Shown piece by piece: positions 57,134 to 64,000 of a stretch of 64,000 nt of DNA. A program made the position numbers and the translations under genes. Below the pieces are notes generated by a model that was not told where the DNA came from, made no database searches, and saw nothing but the letters and a program-made list of their open reading frames with translations. Every line of letters begins with the position of its first letter. The first letter of the stretch is position 1. The DNA is from an uncultured Angelakisella sp. (lineage in GTDB: Bacteria > Bacillota > Clostridia > Oscillospirales > Ruminococcaceae): NCBI GenBank assembly GCA_910585535.1, contig CAJUFK010000006.1, forward strand, positions 1 through 64,000. Reading direction: 5' to 3'.

Positions 57134-57281
57134 TTGACATGGCCTTAACTTTAATTACAATAATATCTGTAAGTATTATTCCTGCAAAATGACAGGAATG
57201 ATGTTGGGCCAATCAAAATAGGGGATAGTGCGTCCAAAACGGGAAGAAAAGATTTGGATGAGCTATTCCTTTTTTGATGCC
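57134..57281 (+). promoter_or_regulatory. cassette promoter and diverged leader, copy 17
   Basis: TTGACA 57134, spacer with CTTAACTTTAAT, TACAAT 57156. Sequence has drifted but folds alike: P1 ATTCCTG/CAGGAAT, P2 GGGC/GCCC and ATCA/TGAT, P3 GGGATAG/CTATTCC with seven T. It controls the ssb operon. Confidence 0.78.
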
Positions 57282-57305
57282 CTTATTTGAAAGGAGAAAA
57301 GTTTT

Positions 57306-57776
57306 ATGGCGAACTACAACAAGGTTTCTATGGTGGGTTATATCGCCACCGGCAAAGACGAGAACGGGGAGCGCAAGCCTCTCAATCTCCGGACCATCGG
57401 AGAGAAGGAAACCGCCGTGCTGAACTTCAGCCTGGCTGTCCCTCGTGATCGGAAGGGCAGCGATGGCAAACGGGTTTACGACTACCCGGAGATGGTTGTG
57501 TTCGGCAAGACTGCTGAGTTTGTTGCTCAGTATTTCAAGCCGGGAGACATTATCACCATCGACGGCTCCATTCAGACCCGGACCTGGACCGACAAGGAGG
57601 GGACTAAGCGCTACACCACCGAGGTTTTGGTTGCGAACGCCGGTTTCCCTCTGGGGAAGGCCAACGAGGATGATACCGCTAAGACTGCCGCTCCGAAGGC
57701 TGCTCCTGCCAAGAAGACGCCGACTCCTGCGAACGACGATTTTGAGGAGATTGAGGAGGACGACCTGCCGTTCTAA
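57306..57776 (+). CDS. ssb: single-stranded DNA-binding protein
   Basis: A 156-residue OB-fold protein: MANYNKVSMVGYIATGKDE, ETAVLNFSLAVPRD, YPEMVVFGKTAEFVAQYFKP, GDIITIDGSIQTRTWTDKEG. An Ala/Pro-rich linker and the acidic tip DDLPF follow, the partner-binding tail of bacterial Ssb. On a mobile element it should protect single-stranded DNA during transfer and replication. It is first behind leader copy 17. GAAAGGAG precedes the ATG. Confidence 0.92.
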   Translation: MANYNKVSMVGYIATGKDENGERKPLNLRTIGEKETAVLNFSLAVPRDRKGSDGKRVYDYPEMVVFGKTAEFVAQYFKPGDIITIDGSIQTRTWTDKEGTKRYTTEVLVANAGFPLGKANEDDTAKTAAPKAAPAKKTPTPANDDFEEIEEDDLPF

Positions 57777-57841
57777 CCTCGAACCCCAGATCAAGCGGAG
57801 GGCTCCTTGTGGGGCCCTCTGTTTGCGGAAGGAGGAACACC

Positions 57842-58000
57842 ATGGTCGAGTATGCAAAGATGTCCAAAAAGGCCAAGCGGGCCCACGACCTGCGGAAGCG
57901 CGGTTCCTGGGGCGGGCTGAACCCCGTCACCCGGAAGCCGACAAATCCCCGGGCCTACAACCGTGCCGCCCAAAAGCGTCAGCTGCGGGCGGGTCTGTGA
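57842..58000 (+). CDS. small basic protein downstream of ssb
   Basis: A 52-residue strongly basic protein: MVEYAKMSKKAKRAHDLRKR, then GSWGGLNPVTRKPTNPRAYN. I associate this GxNPVTRKPxNxxAYNR pattern with the gene after ssb in Clostridia ICEs. AAGGAGG precedes the ATG. Likely nucleic-acid binding, function unknown. Confidence 0.65.
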   Translation: MVEYAKMSKKAKRAHDLRKRGSWGGLNPVTRKPTNPRAYNRAAQKRQLRAGL

Positions 58001-58014
58001 GAGGAGAAAAGGAA

Positions 58015-58539
58015 ATGCCCCAGATTCTTTCCCCGGCGTTGATTTCTGCGATAGCGGAATACAAGCGCCTGCTGTTCCTTGAGGATGCCCAGGAAGATAA
58101 GGTCAAAGCCCTGATGAGTGCGGAGGGCGTGTGGTTCGACAAAAACCGCTATGCTAACCATGTGCTCACCAGGGAGGAATACCTCCAGTTGGAAGGAAAG
58201 TTGAGCGAGGCCATTGGTCTGATTCCATACTCCGGTCTCTCTTGCCAAATCGGCACAATGCGGGGCCAGCTCGAATTGGAAGCCCGCCGCCAGGGTGTTT
58301 CTTCCTTGGAACTGGAGATGCCAACAGGTTTACTGTCGTCATCTCTTTGTGCGGAGATGGCGGAATATGCCCAGTGCCTTTCGGCTCGGATGACCCAATC
58401 CAAAATAGCGAAAAAACAGATGGAGCCCTACATGGACAATCTCGATGCCCTGACGGAAGCGTTCAAACTTCTTCCGCCAAGTTATCTGAGGTTCAACATC
58501 GCACGGGAGCTCCAGTTACTGAAAAAAAAGGAGGAATAA
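58015..58539 (+). CDS. unknown 174-residue helical protein
   Basis: An almost all-helical soluble protein (LSPALISAIAEYKRLLFLED; EMAEYAQCLSARMTQSKIAK; NIARELQLLKKKEE). AGAGGAGAAAAGG precedes the ATG. Third gene of the ssb operon. Not recognised. Confidence 0.6.
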   Translation: MPQILSPALISAIAEYKRLLFLEDAQEDKVKALMSAEGVWFDKNRYANHVLTREEYLQLEGKLSEAIGLIPYSGLSCQIGTMRGQLELEARRQGVSSLELEMPTGLLSSSLCAEMAEYAQCLSARMTQSKIAKKQMEPYMDNLDALTEAFKLLPPSYLRFNIARELQLLKKKEE

Positions 58540-58542
58540 AAA

Positions 58543-58731
58543 ATGGCAACATTTACGGTTAAAGACGGAATGGTCGGCGAGGGGGTCAAGTTCGACCGTA
58601 TTCGCCGCATCACCGGATACCTGGTCGGCACCGTTGACCGCTTCAACAACGGCAAGCGTGCTGAGGAGCGAGACCGCGTGAAACACGGAGTTGGTTCTGA
58701 GTGTTGCTGCGGCGTCGGGGCCAAGGTATGA
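58543..58731 (+). CDS. stand-alone NrdD C-terminal-like protein
   Basis: A 62-residue protein resembling the C-terminal end of anaerobic ribonucleotide reductase NrdD: FDRIRRITGYLVGTVDRFNN, then RAEERDRVKHGV. The catalytic domain is absent. It is intact with a good AAGGAGG site, so it is expressed; the role is unknown. An NrdG fragment lies at 29690. Only three bases separate it from the previous stop. Confidence 0.65.
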   Translation: MATFTVKDGMVGEGVKFDRIRRITGYLVGTVDRFNNGKRAEERDRVKHGVGSECCCGVGAKV

Positions 58732-58768
58732 GAGGAGGGGCACTAGGCCGCCTAAAAACTTAATTACC

Positions 58769-58807
58769 GCCAGCGGGGTTCTCTGTGATCCCGCTGGCTT
58801 TTCTTTT
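58769..58807 (+). terminator. rho-independent terminator of the ssb operon
   Basis: GCCAGCGGGGTT pairs with GATCCCGCTGGC, followed by TTTTCTTTT. It marks the right end of the cassette region. Confidence 0.87.
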
Positions 58808-58898
58808 AAGGCGTCTCTAAACCCGCCTTTGCATGGAAGGTCAGGGCTGGGAATAAAGCCCTAAGAACGAGTCCATACTCTGCCAAAGGAGGATTTGT

Positions 58899-59177
58899 AT
58901 GGAAAAGCCAAGGGCCGGGGTAGAGATAAACCGGTCTAAATTAAAGGAAATCTCGGAGGTGTCAATCGACACTTCCAAGCCCTGCGAAGAACGAGTGAGG
59001 GATTTCATCAAACAGATCGGGGACCCGTACCACTACCTTGACCATGGAGTCGTAGTGTCAGTTGGGTTCGCCAAGGATGCTCCTTCCTTGCAGGAGAGGC
59101 TCGCAGCTTTCGCTGCCATGCACACAGATCAGGAAATTATTGGCAGCAGAAACCTCTTGACTTCTGACGGCAAATAA
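58899..59177 (+). CDS. DUF6870-like protein
   Basis: A 92-residue protein with VSIDTSKPCEERVRDFIKQI, GDPYHYLDHGVVVSVGF and LQERLAAFAAM, a pattern of DUF6870 proteins commonly next to integrase modules of Clostridia ICEs. AAAGGAGG precedes the ATG. It may help recombination; that is inference from position. Confidence 0.65.
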   Translation: MEKPRAGVEINRSKLKEISEVSIDTSKPCEERVRDFIKQIGDPYHYLDHGVVVSVGFAKDAPSLQERLAAFAAMHTDQEIIGSRNLLTSDGK

Positions 59178-59266
59178 GGCATACTTAAAAAGTCAACGAG
59201 AGTTCACTTGCTAAACGAGCAAAATACGCCAGATAAATTTCCTGAAGTTTCTTTAGGAGGTTTATT

Positions 59267-60913
59267 ATGGCGTATTTTTTATGCCCCGAAACAGATGGAA
59301 CTATTTACAATGCGTTTGCCTATTACCGTCTTTCGAAAGAGGATGGAAAAAAGAATGCTGAGAGTGACAGCATCGGAAATCAGCGGAAACTCATCCATGA
59401 GTATGTGTCAAAACACCCCAATATTGTTTTGATTGGTGAAGCCTATGATGATGGCTACACCGGGACCAACTATGACCGTCCAGGTTTTCAAAGGGTTATG
59501 GAGGCAATAAAGAGTGGATCCGTTAATTGTGTGATTGTGAAGGATCTGTCACGGCTCGGCAGAGAATACATTGAAACAGGGAAATACCTGAGCATGGTCT
59601 TTCCTAGTTTTGGCGTGCGCTTCATCGCTATCAATGATGATGTGGACAGCGGCAACAGTAAGTCCGGAGATGATCTCATTGTCCCCATCAAAAACATCAT
59701 GAACGAAAGCTATTGTCGAGAGCTTTCAAAAAAGTTGAGACAGCAATTTAGGATCCAGCGTGAGAACGGTGAGTATGTTGGTTCATTTGTTTCCTATGGT
59801 TATTTGAAGGACCCCAATAATAAACACAAACTTATCATTGACGAATGTGCAGCCAATGTGGTCCGTCTGATTTTCTCAATGAAATTACAGGGTTATAACC
59901 AACAGGCAATCGTAGATCACCTTACCGCAAACGGAATCCCGTCGCCATTAGCCTACAAGGAAAGCCTGGGGATGAATTACAAGTCAGGATTCAAAACGTC
60001 AGGGGATGGCAAATGGAGCGTTGGAACTGTTAGGCGGATCCTGCTCAACCCACTCTACATCGGTGTTTTGATTCAAGGGAAAAGAGGCACTCCAAACTAC
60101 AAGATAAAAACAATGAGGAATCGGAATCCGACTGATTGGGTCATTGTGGAGAACAATCACCCACCCATTATTCCCCGTGCGGTGTTCGATACTGTCCAGA
60201 AAATGATGGAGCGCGATACAAGGACTTCGCCTCAAAGGACAACTCTGCTTCCTCTGTCCGGCGTCCTTTTCTGTCCAGACTGCGGAAGGGGACTTTGCCT
60301 TCGCAGTGTCTCCCGGGGAAGCAAAAAGTTCTACTACTATGTGTGCCCAACGCATAAACAGGGGAAAGGATGCTCCAGTCATTCCTTTGAACAAACAAGG
60401 TTAGAAGCGACTGTTTTGAACGCTATTAAATTGCAAGCGCAGTTGGTAGTTGAATTGGAAGAACTCTTACGGCAGATTGATCCCAACGAGATTGCCGCAG
60501 CGAAACTAAACCAGAATGACATTCATATGCAAGAGAAGGCAAGGGAATTAGCCAGGTGTCAGGACTTCAAGATGAAACTTTACGAGGCGTTTCAAGAGAG
60601 TTTGATCGACAGGGAAGAGTACGACATGATGAAACAAAAATATGACCGCCAAATCAGAGACATTACAGCGACTCTTGACAGGCTAAAACAGCAGCGAGCC
60701 TCTTTGCAAAATGAGGCGGCTGATGGACGGGAATGGCTCGATGTCTTTTTGGATTGTTGCTCAAAAGAGAAATTAACCAGAGACATGGTTGTTTCTCTTA
60801 TCGACCGGATCTATGTGCATGAAGATAAAAGTCTGGAAATCGATTTTAATTATAAGAACGAGATTGCGTATTATCAAAGTTTGGTCAGGCAGTTTGAGAA
60901 GGAGGCGAGTTAA
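59267..60913 (+). CDS. large serine recombinase 1
   Basis: A 548-residue site-specific recombinase of the TnpX/TndX class. The resolvase domain (1-155) has the nucleophile Ser23 in AYYRLSKED, DGYTGTNYDRPGFQ and CVIVKDLSRLGREYIETG. The recombinase domain (YGYLKDP near 185 to WSVGTVRRILLNPLYIGVL) and the zinc ribbon (FCPDCGRGL and CPTHKQGKGC, near 345-370) follow, then a coiled coil and C-terminal domain. AGGAGG precedes the ATG. Its TAA overlaps the next start (TAATG). It should excise or integrate the element, with its neighbours. Confidence 0.92.
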   Translation: MAYFLCPETDGTIYNAFAYYRLSKEDGKKNAESDSIGNQRKLIHEYVSKHPNIVLIGEAYDDGYTGTNYDRPGFQRVMEAIKSGSVNCVIVKDLSRLGREYIETGKYLSMVFPSFGVRFIAINDDVDSGNSKSGDDLIVPIKNIMNESYCRELSKKLRQQFRIQRENGEYVGSFVSYGYLKDPNNKHKLIIDECAANVVRLIFSMKLQGYNQQAIVDHLTANGIPSPLAYKESLGMNYKSGFKTSGDGKWSVGTVRRILLNPLYIGVLIQGKRGTPNYKIKTMRNRNPTDWVIVENNHPPIIPRAVFDTVQKMMERDTRTSPQRTTLLPLSGVLFCPDCGRGLCLRSVSRGSKKFYYYVCPTHKQGKGCSSHSFEQTRLEATVLNAIKLQAQLVVELEELLRQIDPNEIAAAKLNQNDIHMQEKARELARCQDFKMKLYEAFQESLIDREEYDMMKQKYDRQIRDITATLDRLKQQRASLQNEAADGREWLDVFLDCCSKEKLTRDMVVSLIDRIYVHEDKSLEIDFNYKNEIAYYQSLVRQFEKEAS

Positions 60914-62610
60914 TGCCCAGAAAAAGCAGATACGAGAACACCGCCGTAAAAGATGAACTGAACATTAAAGCACCAGGAACACTTGCCGCTGTCTATGCGC
61001 GAATATCCGTAGACGATGGAGATAGTGAAATCGACGAGTCAATTTCAAACCAGCAGAAAATTATCCACGCCTTTTTACAAACACACCATAGTATTTCCTT
61101 GATCGACACATATATTGATAATGGTTATAGTGGGATGAACTATAATCGTCCTGGATTCCAGAAGATGTTGCTGGATATTAACAAGGGAAAAATCAACTGT
61201 GTTATTGTCAAGGACATTTCACGATTTGGCAGAAACTTCATCGTTACAAGCGAGTTCTTAGAGAAAATCTTTCCGGAAATGGGAATAAGATTGATCAGCG
61301 TCAATGACGATTTTGACAGTTTTGACGGTGACAAAAATGTAAGCGACCTCATCATGCCGCTCAAAATGGTGTTGAATGATGAATATGCCCGCGATATTTC
61401 CAGGAAAATAAGAAGCAGCTTTGACACACGAATGAAAAGCGGAGAGTTCTTGCCAGCGGCCGGGAGCATCCCATACGGCTATCTGCGAAACGCAGAGAAA
61501 TGTACTTATGATATTGACCTGGAAACAGCACCGGTTGTGGTCCGCATTTTCCAGGAACGGGCGTTGGGCATATCTTACAACGCGATTGCAAAAAGGTTAA
61601 ACCATGATAGTATCCCCAGCCCTGGTCGCTTGCGATACATGAGAGGGCAAAATAAGAACCCGATATACGCAAACTCGATCTGGCTTCGTGGCGCAATAAA
61701 AGATATTGTAACTGACAGAGCATATCTGGGAGAACGAGTCCACGGCAAAATGAAAAAAGAAAATATGGACAGCAAAAAAGAAACACGTTCATCTGACAAA
61801 TGGACAATAATAAAAAATGCCCATCCGCCAATCGTCACGGAGGAGCTTTTTGAGCGAGTTCAAAATGTAAATCAGGATGTAAAAATTCGCAGAAGTCATT
61901 TCAAAAAACGAACAGACATTATTGACCCTTATCGTGACGCTTTGTACCAGAAAATTTACTGCGCCGACTGTGGGGCGCCTATGCTTGCACAAAAACAAAA
62001 AAAAGACAGAGAAAACGCAAAAACATCCATCTCCTATGAATGCACCAGGTATATTGAATCGCAGCATTTTCAGTGCGGGAAACACAGGATTTCCCAGGCA
62101 ATCATTATCTCCGAAATAAGAAAAGCAATAGAGATACAAGTAAAACTATCGGTCGATCTGAAGGCAATGGTGGACAGCATCAAGAAAAATCCGGCGATAA
62201 AAGCATACCATACGGACTTACAAAAGAAACTTACCAGTCTTCGAATCAAGAAAAGCAACACCAGCGGGAAAATTGAAAACCTTTTAGTTGATTTGGTCAA
62301 TAGTCTCATTACCAGGATGGAGTATGATTATATGCGATCTCAGTATCAAGATCTTCTTTCTCAAATCGAGAAAGAAGAAGAACTCCTCTTAACGAAACTT
62401 CAGCAGTGGAAGGAAGTGGAGACAGATGCGCTGAGGTGGATCGAGCTTGTTCAGGCTTACTCCGGCACTCTGGAAATCGGCAAAGAACTGATGGATACTC
62501 TAATCAATAAAGTCTGCATTTCACAAAATGGGGCGATCCATATTGAGTTTGCCTTTTCCGATCCGTTTATTTCAGTTTTGTCCTTTTTAGACGCGACAAC
62601 AGAAGGGTAG
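60913..62610 (+). CDS. large serine recombinase 2
   Basis: A 565-residue paralogue. The nucleophile is Ser32 in VYARISVDDG, with DNGYSGMNYNRPGFQ, CVIVKDISRFGRNFIVTSEF, recombinase-domain YGYLRNAEK and WTIIKNAHPPIVTEELFE, and zinc ribbon IYCADCGAPM near 350, with later Cys. A long helical C-terminal part follows. It overlaps recombinase 1 by one base and is fully coupled. The A+T content is higher than in the cassette genes, suggesting a different history. Confidence 0.92.
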   Translation: MPRKSRYENTAVKDELNIKAPGTLAAVYARISVDDGDSEIDESISNQQKIIHAFLQTHHSISLIDTYIDNGYSGMNYNRPGFQKMLLDINKGKINCVIVKDISRFGRNFIVTSEFLEKIFPEMGIRLISVNDDFDSFDGDKNVSDLIMPLKMVLNDEYARDISRKIRSSFDTRMKSGEFLPAAGSIPYGYLRNAEKCTYDIDLETAPVVVRIFQERALGISYNAIAKRLNHDSIPSPGRLRYMRGQNKNPIYANSIWLRGAIKDIVTDRAYLGERVHGKMKKENMDSKKETRSSDKWTIIKNAHPPIVTEELFERVQNVNQDVKIRRSHFKKRTDIIDPYRDALYQKIYCADCGAPMLAQKQKKDRENAKTSISYECTRYIESQHFQCGKHRISQAIIISEIRKAIEIQVKLSVDLKAMVDSIKKNPAIKAYHTDLQKKLTSLRIKKSNTSGKIENLLVDLVNSLITRMEYDYMRSQYQDLLSQIEKEEELLLTKLQQWKEVETDALRWIELVQAYSGTLEIGKELMDTLINKVCISQNGAIHIEFAFSDPFISVLSFLDATTEG

Positions 62611-62624
62611 GGGAGAACTGTATT

Positions 62625-64000
62625 ATGTTCACTAAATTTCTTTATATGAGATTATCGATGGAAGATAAGGAAATGGCAACGGGCAAGATCAAAGAAAGCT
62701 CAAGTATTTCTTCTCAGCGGGAATGTATTCAGTCGTTTCTTTTATCACACCCTGAATTAGGAACGGATTTTACGGAAATCATCGACGACGGTTGTACGGG
62801 CACCAACGATGACAGACCGGGACTGCAATTCATCTTGCAAAACATCCCAACCAGAAAGGTTGAAATTATAATCGTAAAAGATTTGTCCCGATTCTTCAGA
62901 AACTATATTGAGGCTGGACGGTATCTGGAGTTGGTCTTCCCGCTCCATAATGTGCGGTTTATTTCGGTCAATGATGGCTTCGACAGCAAGAATTTAGGAG
63001 AATCAATCGGGGGGCCGGAACTTGCGATCCGTAACCTCTTGAATCAAATGTACAGCATCGACACATCCAAAAAGGTTAAGAGTGTCATGGACATGAAGAA
63101 GCGTGATGGAAAATATTTCGCCGGCACCGCTCCATATGGATACAAGAAAAACAGGGAAGAGGACTCTTTGGAGGTTGACGACGAGGCAGCCCATATCGTG
63201 AAAAATATATTTCAGTGGGCAGCGGATGGGGTATCCATAACGGAAATCGCTCAAAGACTGAATGCGGACAACATCCCGACTCCCTCTGCGTATATGGCGT
63301 CAAAGAGGGGAAAGTACCCTGTTGCTAAGATTTGGAAGTACGACAATATAAGAAGTATCATCAGGGAACGGGTTTATACAGGCGACAGCATCCCTTTCCG
63401 TTCCCAGGTCGAGAAGGTCGGCAGCAACCGCACGATCCAGATCCCTTTAGAAGACCGAATGATAATCCCTCGAACCCATGAACCTATTGTTTCGCACGAG
63501 CTTTTCGACAGGGCAAATCAGGCGACCTCTCGGCAGCCAAAATCACAGTCCTCCTCAGGGAAGAAGCCTGACGGAGAACCGGAGCGAAAGAAGGCGATGG
63601 CGGAAGTTGGATTCCCAGTTCCGTTAGTTTGTGGCTGTTGCGGGCTGCATTTAATGAGGTGTCACTCAACCTATATATGCAAAACCGCCCAATACGACCT
63701 TGAGGCAGCGAGCTGCGCCCAGATAAAAATCACCCTGTCCCGAGCCAGAAAGGCAGTCATCACGAGTCTAACATCAAAAGCGGCTTTCGTAAAGAAAAGG
63801 GCAGAGACTATGGAGAGAGAGGTCTCAGACCTAAGGAATCAGAAGAAGTTGCTTGAAAGGGAGATCGCTACCCACAAGAAGATGGAGGAGGCATCGCGAT
63901 CCGAATTTGTTCATTTGTATGAGCAATACGCAAGCGGGCAGCTTTCTAAAGAGGAGTTTGTCTCCGGTAAGGAGAACTGTGCGGAGGAACGCAGTCGTTT
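62625..64000 (+). CDS. large serine recombinase 3 (cut by window end)
   Basis: Open from ATG 62625 to the last base, 458 residues so far. The nucleophile is Ser11 in LYMRLSMED, with DDGCTGTNDDRPGLQ, IIIVKDLSRFFRNYIEAGRY, recombinase-domain APYGYKKN and HEPIVSHELFDRAN, a zinc ribbon VCGCCGLHLMRCHSTYICK near 335, and the start of the coiled coil. A GGGGAG site precedes the ATG, 14 bases after recombinase 2. The end of the gene and the attachment site lie beyond the window. Confidence 0.9.
   Translation, partial: MFTKFLYMRLSMEDKEMATGKIKESSSISSQRECIQSFLLSHPELGTDFTEIIDDGCTGTNDDRPGLQFILQNIPTRKVEIIIVKDLSRFFRNYIEAGRYLELVFPLHNVRFISVNDGFDSKNLGESIGGPELAIRNLLNQMYSIDTSKKVKSVMDMKKRDGKYFAGTAPYGYKKNREEDSLEVDDEAAHIVKNIFQWAADGVSITEIAQRLNADNIPTPSAYMASKRGKYPVAKIWKYDNIRSIIRERVYTGDSIPFRSQVEKVGSNRTIQIPLEDRMIIPRTHEPIVSHELFDRANQATSRQPKSQSSSGKKPDGEPERKKAMAEVGFPVPLVCGCCGLHLMRCHSTYICKTAQYDLEAASCAQIKITLSRARKAVITSLTSKAAFVKKRAETMEREVSDLRNQKKLLEREIATHKKMEEASRSEFVHLYEQYASGQLSKEEFVSGKENCAEERSR

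Noticed and set aside
20392..57281. CRISPR array
   Set aside because: The repeats are promoter-leader units of about 150 bases separated by genes, not short direct repeats with uniform spacers. No cas genes are present.
20392..57281. Integron cassette array
   Set aside because: The units start with promoters and 5' leaders; I see no attC-type sites after genes and no tyrosine integron integrase.
20392..57281. Frpo-type single-stranded promoters
   Set aside because: The -35 and -10 boxes are not inside a visible self-complementary hairpin; the stems lie downstream in the transcribed leader. Only the functional analogy is kept as a hypothesis.
1..64000. tRNA or rRNA genes
   Set aside because: No segment showed the conserved tRNA arms or rRNA sequence on either strand as far as I could read.

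Overview
The window looks like part of a large integrative/conjugative element (ICE) of a gut-type Clostridia bacterium, Oscillospiraceae- or Lachnospiraceae-like. The reasons are Firmicutes-style AGGAGG ribosome sites, sortase-anchored pilins, many small accessory families typical of such elements (DUF3849-, DUF6378-, DUF6870- and YopX-like), a mobile-element Ssb, and three tandem large serine recombinases at the right edge. There are no rRNA, tRNA or housekeeping operons and no recognisable conjugation ATPase or relaxase, so this is cargo plus one end of the element. The host assignment is inference.

Layout. (1) 1-1500: end of an operon with a frameshifted small gene, an HD-domain protein and a tandem AbrB-like protein. 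(2) 1750-9975: a surface-pilus operon with a 977-aa secreted He_PIG-repeat protein, a coiled-coil protein, type I signal peptidase, LPATG major pilin, class C-like sortase, minor pilin and second sortase. (3) 10110-18400: a 1891-residue adhesin (GH3, beta-helix, fibro-slime, LPETG) followed by a membrane-tethered HNH protein, a degenerate Nudix protein, a PilZ protein and a small Cys protein. (4) 18470-20270: an AcrVA2-like gene convergent with an unknown gene. (5) 20390-58740: about 38 kb of small accessory genes in about twenty transcription units. (6) 58900-64000: a DUF6870-like gene and three serine recombinases, the last cut by the window edge.

The most striking feature is what joins region 5 together. 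Nearly every unit begins with the same promoter (TTGACA, 16 nt, TACAAT, with a conserved TTAACTYCWAT spacer block). Each is followed by the same ~120-nt structured leader: a variable hairpin P1 (ATCTA...TAGAT), a closing helix P2 (GCCACC/GGTGGC), an inner helix P3 (GGCAGTGCGTC/GATGCGCTGCC) with a U-tract after its 3' strand, and a small hairpin P4 (CGCA-GUAA-UGCG) usually capped by a GNRA tetraloop. The pairings are supported by compensatory changes between copies. I count 17 full promoter-leader copies, three related promoters without the standard leader, and three promoterless or terminator-like copies. Three leaders carry an extra 3' domain. Many units are preceded by an ordinary terminator, giving terminator-promoter-leader-ORF cassettes.

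The cassette genes look like anti-defence or establishment functions (orphan methyltransferases, DUF3849-like proteins, Ssb, an ADP-ribosyltransferase-like protein, HipA-like kinase, SLOG protein, AAA ATPase) plus many unknowns. Several occur as paralogues or share domains, so the array has grown by duplication and shuffling. A shared promoter and attenuator-like leader would let one signal, perhaps entry into a new host, switch on the whole set; that is a hypothesis. Degraded pieces (NrdG and NrdD C-termini, frameshifted copies, IS200/IS605-like scars) show ongoing turnover.
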